A DNA stretch of 64,000 nucleotides. It comes from Clostridiales bacterium mt11. Its GTDB lineage: Bacteria > Bacillota > Clostridia > Tissierellales > Tepidimicrobiaceae. The notes below the pieces were generated by a model, which was not told where the DNA came from, did not search any database, and was given only the letters and a program-made list of their open reading frames with translations. A program made the translations under genes and the position numbers. The stretch lies in contig LN874947.1 of assembly GCA_001282665.1 (NCBI GenBank), forward strand, positions 632,538-696,537. Reading direction: 5' to 3'. Below, piece by piece: positions 60,504-64,000 of this stretch. Each line of letters starts with the position of its first letter. Position 1 is the first letter of the stretch.

Positions 60504-62099
60504 ATAACCGTAAGGGAAGTACTAAGCTCAGATTCTTTTAAGGACTATAAATTAATTGCAGGTAGCAATGGATTAGACAAACAAGTACAAGGTATTGCAA
60601 TATTAGATGCCCCAGATGGATTCAATTGGACAAAGGGTAGAGAACTAGTCATATCTACTGGCTATATATTTCAGCAGAATCCAGGATTATTTGAAAAATA
60701 TATGAAAACCGAGTACTTTAAAAGTATATCTGGAATGGGAATTAAAGTTGATAGGTATTTAAAGGAAATACCTAAACATATAATCGATATCTTCAATGAA
60801 TACAATATACCCTTAATCCATGTACCATCAAAGGATTCGTGGATGACATTGATGAATAAATTAAATGTCCTAGTTATAAATAAAAATATTAAACAATTTA
60901 AAATAGAGGATATAAATCCTAAGAGTTTTTCAGATCTATCCTATCAATCTAGAAAGATTAACAAGATATTATCTCAAATAGAATACGAAATGAATTTTCC
61001 AGCTATGCTATACGATTTAAATAACGAAAAAGCTTATTATAGCTCTTCAAAATTTACAGAGTTAGCAGATGACTTAAAAATAGAGGATTTTTGGAATCCT
61101 TCTTTCGATTTTACTAAGGAAATTCTTTGCGATAACTTAAATATGTGTAGATATAGATTTTTAAAGGATAAGCACGAGATACCCTATAGCTGGATTACAG
61201 TCCCAATTACCGTCGGGAATAAAACTCAAGCATATTTTGTAGTCATAGAAGCAACGGGACTTATAGATTATTTTGATCAATTTTCTATTAGAATTGGCTT
61301 TTTACTTCTCCAATCTTTATATGAAAATATACTCATGGCTGAATTTATAGGAGATGTAGGATTTGAAAAGTTTATAATAGATTTAATACATGATAACATA
61401 AGACATATGGATAAAAATGCTGATGAACTTGGGATAAACACTCACCACAACTATTTTTTGCTTTTAATGAAACAAACCAACTCTTTAGTAAACCTTTCAA
61501 ATTACAAAGAGGAAATAAAAAACTGTGGTAACAATAGTATAATTAAGCTAGGAGCTAGAATGGCAATTATAGATGATAATAGCTGTATATTTCTAATTCC
61601 AGTAGATGATACAATTCGAAAAGAAGATTTCTTAGAATTAATTAAAAATGAGACTAAAAATCTACATCATAGATTACAAAAGAGAATAGATAATATAAGA
61701 TTGGTCTTTGGTCTTTCCGATATAGAGGATTCAATATATGAATTTAATAGGAATTTAGAAAGATGCAAACATACTATAAATATAGGAAACCTTCTATTTC
61801 CAAACAAAGATTTTATTATGTATTCAGAACTAGGTGCCTTTGCATGGATGGATATAAAAAAAGATGAACTAGATATTATGCTAAAGGATATATCTAAGCT
61901 TATTAATTCTAAAGAGTATATAACCATTCTAAGGACTTATTTGGAATGTAATATGAACTATAGTCTTACAGCAAAAAAATTATTTCTTCATATAAATACT
62001 GTAAGAAAAAGGATAGAAGAAGTAAATGATTTAATAGATGTTAATTTGGATAACCCTATGGATAGGTTAAAGTTGGAGATTATACTAAAGTTATTTTAA
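60504..62099 (+). CDS. PucR family transcriptional regulator, start codon missing or frameshifted
   Basis: From 60504 a continuous frame of 531 codons begins ITVREVLSSDSFKDYKLIAG, the normal N-terminal purine-catabolism domain of PucR proteins, through a GGDEF-like middle to the C-terminal helix-turn-helix (YLECNMNYSLTAKKLFLHIN). No ATG, GTG or TTG is in frame before ATG 60702, which would cut off the whole N-domain. A TTG at 60499, with GGTG upstream, is out of frame by one base in a GGG run; one extra G would give the expected (M)GITVREV. So either a one-base loss, a sequencing error, or a rare start. It may regulate the M20 hydrolase. Confidence 0.75.
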   Translation: MTVREVLSSDSFKDYKLIAGSNGLDKQVQGIAILDAPDGFNWTKGRELVISTGYIFQQNPGLFEKYMKTEYFKSISGMGIKVDRYLKEIPKHIIDIFNEYNIPLIHVPSKDSWMTLMNKLNVLVINKNIKQFKIEDINPKSFSDLSYQSRKINKILSQIEYEMNFPAMLYDLNNEKAYYSSSKFTELADDLKIEDFWNPSFDFTKEILCDNLNMCRYRFLKDKHEIPYSWITVPITVGNKTQAYFVVIEATGLIDYFDQFSIRIGFLLLQSLYENILMAEFIGDVGFEKFIIDLIHDNIRHMDKNADELGINTHHNYFLLLMKQTNSLVNLSNYKEEIKNCGNNSIIKLGARMAIIDDNSCIFLIPVDDTIRKEDFLELIKNETKNLHHRLQKRIDNIRLVFGLSDIEDSIYEFNRNLERCKHTINIGNLLFPNKDFIMYSELGAFAWMDIKKDELDIMLKDISKLINSKEYITILRTYLECNMNYSLTAKKLFLHINTVRKRIEEVNDLIDVNLDNPMDRLKLEIILKLF

Positions 62100-62134
62100 A
62101 AAGAGTAGAATGGTATAATGCCATCTACTCTTTT
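62099..62134. terminator. Bidirectional terminator between pucR and lpdA
   Basis: AAAAGAGTAGA/TCTACTCTTTT stem with extra inner TGG/CCA pairing between two convergent genes, A and T tracts on the two sides. Confidence 0.88.
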
Positions 62135-62146
62135 ATCTATCTATAC

Positions 62147-63562
62147 CTATCTTCTTCTCTTTCTTGGTGGTGCTATGTGAATAGATTTATCTTCTAATCC
62201 ATGTATAGCCTCCATAAAAGCTTCACCTAAAGTTGGATGGGCATGTATTGTCCTAGCTATACTATCAATGTCTAAACCATTAGATATTGCCAAAGCTCCT
62301 TCATGGATTAAATCGTTAGCATGAGGTCCTAATATAGTAACCCCTATAAGCTTATTATCCTCCTTAGAAGCAAATACCTTTATGAACCCTTCACCTTCTC
62401 CTAATGTTAAAGCTTTTCCATTAGCAGCGAACAAAAATTTACTTACCTTGTAATCTATGCCTTTTTCCTTTATTTCTTCTTCCGTCAATCCTACAAAAGC
62501 TACCTCTGGTAAGGTAAATACACAATTTGGATAAACATCTAAGTTTATATCTGGAGTTAACCCCATTAGTTTTTCCATAACATATATACCTTGAGCTGAA
62601 GCTACGTGAGCAAGTTGAATGCCTAAATCATTTACATCTCCTATGGCATATATGCCTTGAACTGTAGTTTCAAAATCATCGCTTACTTTAATACCCGTAC
62701 GATCATATTCTACTCCAATACCATCAAGGTTCAACCCTTCAGTTACTGGACCCCTACCAGATGCAATAAGCACCTTATCTCCTATTACTTCAATTTCTTC
62801 ATCTTTTTTCTTATATTTAGCGACAACTTTTAGCTTGTCTCCCTCTTTAACAATCTCTTTAGCTCTTATATCAGCATAGACCTCCATACCTTGCTTTTTA
62901 AAGAACATAGGTAACCTTCTGGATATCTCCTTATCTACATCTTTTAATATCCTTGAAGGAAGCAGTATAACTTGAGAACCTAGCTCTTGATATATACTTG
63001 CAAATTCAAGACCTATAACTCCTCCGCCTATTACTATTAATGTTTCTGGAATTTCTTCCATCTCTAGTAAATCATCACTAGTAATAACTCCTTCTAAGTC
63101 TACACCTTTGGTTTCTGTCATAGTTGGTTTAGAACCAGTAGCAATAACTATATTGTCTACAGCAACTTCACGAGTTCCGCCATCTTTTAAGTTTACTAAT
63201 AGAGTGTTTTTATCCTTTATAGAAGCTTTTCCAGGAATAAATTCAATATTATCATATGAGGATATTAGCTGTTCAATACCCTTAACCAGCTGCCCTACTA
63301 TGGTCTTTTTTCTTTCCTGTAACGCTTTTCCGTCTAATCTATAATTATCTATTGTTATGCCAAATTCCTCAGACCTTTTTAAGTCCTTCATTACTTCAGC
63401 ATTTTTAAAATAAGCCTTAGTGGGGATACAGCCTCGATTTAGGCATGTTCCCCCCACCTCTCTATCTTCAATTAGATATATATTTGCACCTAGTTGGGCT
63501 CCTCTAATTGCTGCTACATATCCTCCTGGTCCTGCTCCTATTACTGCTATGTTTTTTGTCAA
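62147..63562 (-). CDS. lpdA: Dihydrolipoyl dehydrogenase
   Basis: 471 residues. Redox-active disulfide in GGTCLNRGCIPTKAY, FAD fold at the start (IAVIGAGPGGYVAAIRGAQL), NAD fold TLIVIGGGVIGLEFASIY and the active-site His/Glu pair in HAHPTLGEAF. No N-terminal lipoyl domain. It reoxidises dihydrolipoyl-GcvH in the glycine cleavage system, since the upstream neighbour is gcvPB, 10 bases away. It is the last gene before the convergent terminator; its C-terminus is unusually basic (PPRKRRR). Confidence 0.94.
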   Translation of the reverse strand: MTKNIAVIGAGPGGYVAAIRGAQLGANIYLIEDREVGGTCLNRGCIPTKAYFKNAEVMKDLKRSEEFGITIDNYRLDGKALQERKKTIVGQLVKGIEQLISSYDNIEFIPGKASIKDKNTLLVNLKDGGTREVAVDNIVIATGSKPTMTETKGVDLEGVITSDDLLEMEEIPETLIVIGGGVIGLEFASIYQELGSQVILLPSRILKDVDKEISRRLPMFFKKQGMEVYADIRAKEIVKEGDKLKVVAKYKKKDEEIEVIGDKVLIASGRGPVTEGLNLDGIGVEYDRTGIKVSDDFETTVQGIYAIGDVNDLGIQLAHVASAQGIYVMEKLMGLTPDINLDVYPNCVFTLPEVAFVGLTEEEIKEKGIDYKVSKFLFAANGKALTLGEGEGFIKVFASKEDNKLIGVTILGPHANDLIHEGALAISNGLDIDSIARTIHAHPTLGEAFMEAIHGLEDKSIHIAPPRKRRR

Positions 63563-63572
63563 TTAGAGACAC

Positions 63573-64000
63573 CTACCCTTCATATTTAAGCACTGGATTT
63601 CTTGCTGCTCTTGTTTCATCTACCCTTCTTACTGGAGTATTGTGAGGTGCTTGTTTTAATATTTCTGGATCTTCTTTAGCTTCTTCTGCTATTCTAATCA
63701 ATGCATCAGCAAACTCATCTAAAGTTTCCTTGCTTTCAGTTTCTGTTGGTTCAGCCATTATTGCTTCATGAACTATAAGTGGGAAATAAACTGTTGGTGG
63801 ATGATATCCATAGTCAAGCAATCTCTTTGCTACATCCAATGTAGTTACTTCGGATAATTCTCCCTTTAATCCTGCTAATACAAATTCATGTTTGAAAATA
63901 GTATTCTCTTGTAGATTATAATGATCTTTCAATCTATGTCCTAAATAGTTAGCATTTAAAACTGCCATTTCACTAGCCTTCTTTAATCCATCTTTACCCA
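63573..64000 (-). CDS. gcvPB: Glycine dehydrogenase (aminomethyl-transferring) subunit 2, 3' part
   Basis: The C-terminal 142 residues of GcvPB. The frame does not begin at the Met near 63968; it continues to the window edge (GKDGLKKASEMAVLNANY). Family-specific C-terminal blocks are present: KRLLDYGYHPPTVYFPLIVH, EAIMAEPTETESKETLDEF and APHNTPVRRVDETRAARNPV. With subunit 1 it decarboxylates glycine using PLP. The PLP lysine lies beyond the edge. lpdA follows in the same operon. Confidence 0.93.
   Translation of the reverse strand, partial: GKDGLKKASEMAVLNANYLGHRLKDHYNLQENTIFKHEFVLAGLKGELSEVTTLDVAKRLLDYGYHPPTVYFPLIVHEAIMAEPTETESKETLDEFADALIRIAEEAKEDPEILKQAPHNTPVRRVDETRAARNPVLKYEG

Noticed and set aside
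63573..63968. A complete 131-residue protein
   Set aside because: The frame continues past the Met to the window edge and is the C-terminus of GcvPB.
1..64000. CRISPR array
   Set aside because: No regularly spaced direct repeats of 20-40 bases seen on either strand.

Overview
The window looks like chromosomal DNA from a low-GC, anaerobic, endospore-forming Gram-positive, most likely class Clostridia or Tissierellia. This rests on sequence content: AT-rich intergenic DNA, strong AGGAGG ribosome sites, a cotJABC spore-coat operon, an alpha/beta-type SASP, rubrerythrin and ferritin, an [FeFe] hydrogenase, ferredoxin-linked 2-oxoacid oxidoreductase, butyrate-kinase-type energy conservation and a two-subunit-type glycine dehydrogenase. 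The genus cannot be fixed from sequence alone. No phage, plasmid or CRISPR is visible.

Layout. 1-7.4 kb (minus strand): trigger factor (cut by the edge), tRNA-Leu(UAG) and a five-gene oligopeptide ABC importer. 7.8-12.3 kb: two small genes of unknown function, degV, glmM and cca. 12.6-15.6 kb: a cobalamin-domain protein and an opine-dehydrogenase-like protein behind a clear c-di-AMP (ydaO-type) riboswitch with its own terminator; this is the most unusual regulated unit here. 16-24.5 kb: a long minus-strand run, cdaA-cdaR (c-di-AMP synthesis and regulation), butyrate kinase, phosphotransbutyrylase, second butyrate kinase, P-loop ATPase, ferredoxin, and 2-oxoacid:ferredoxin oxidoreductase alpha, beta and gamma. 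The metabolic part fits branched-chain 2-oxoacid oxidation to acyl-CoA, acyl-phosphate and ATP. 24.5-32.4 kb: CapA, PrsW, a degraded stretch, an ABC exporter, PTS enzyme I and HPr, a DUF5317 protein, and rubrerythrin behind a 200-nt structured leader that looks like an IS200/IS605-type end.

32.5-34.9 kb: a decayed RiPP locus with an intact 41-residue precursor-like peptide ending in a Cys-X4-Cys tail, a large palindrome, a PqqD/radical SAM/SPASM maturase broken by several frameshifts, and an ABC exporter without its ATPase. 35.1-39.8 kb: cotJABC, lysA with a sigma-54-like promoter element, SASP, ferritin, L,D-transpeptidase. 41.2-43.6 kb: a Crp/Fnr regulator and a YedE/TusA-like/DUF3343 selenium-sulfur module. 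45.1-49.1 kb: a heterodimeric BmrCD-like multidrug ABC exporter behind a 26-codon leader ORF and two terminators, suggesting translation-coupled attenuation. 49.1-51.6 kb: a TauABC/SsuABC-type importer. 51.7-55.3 kb: [FeFe] hydrogenase with a GltD/NuoF-fusion partner. 55.6-64 kb: a permease, PAP2 phosphatase, M42 and M20 peptidases, a PucR regulator with a damaged or unusual start, dihydrolipoyl dehydrogenase and the 3' part of gcvPB.

Together the genes describe an amino-acid and peptide fermenter: peptide import, intracellular peptidases, oxidative 2-oxoacid and glycine degradation, acyl-kinase ATP formation and hydrogen release, with c-di-AMP synthesis and a c-di-AMP-sensing operon in the same neighbourhood.
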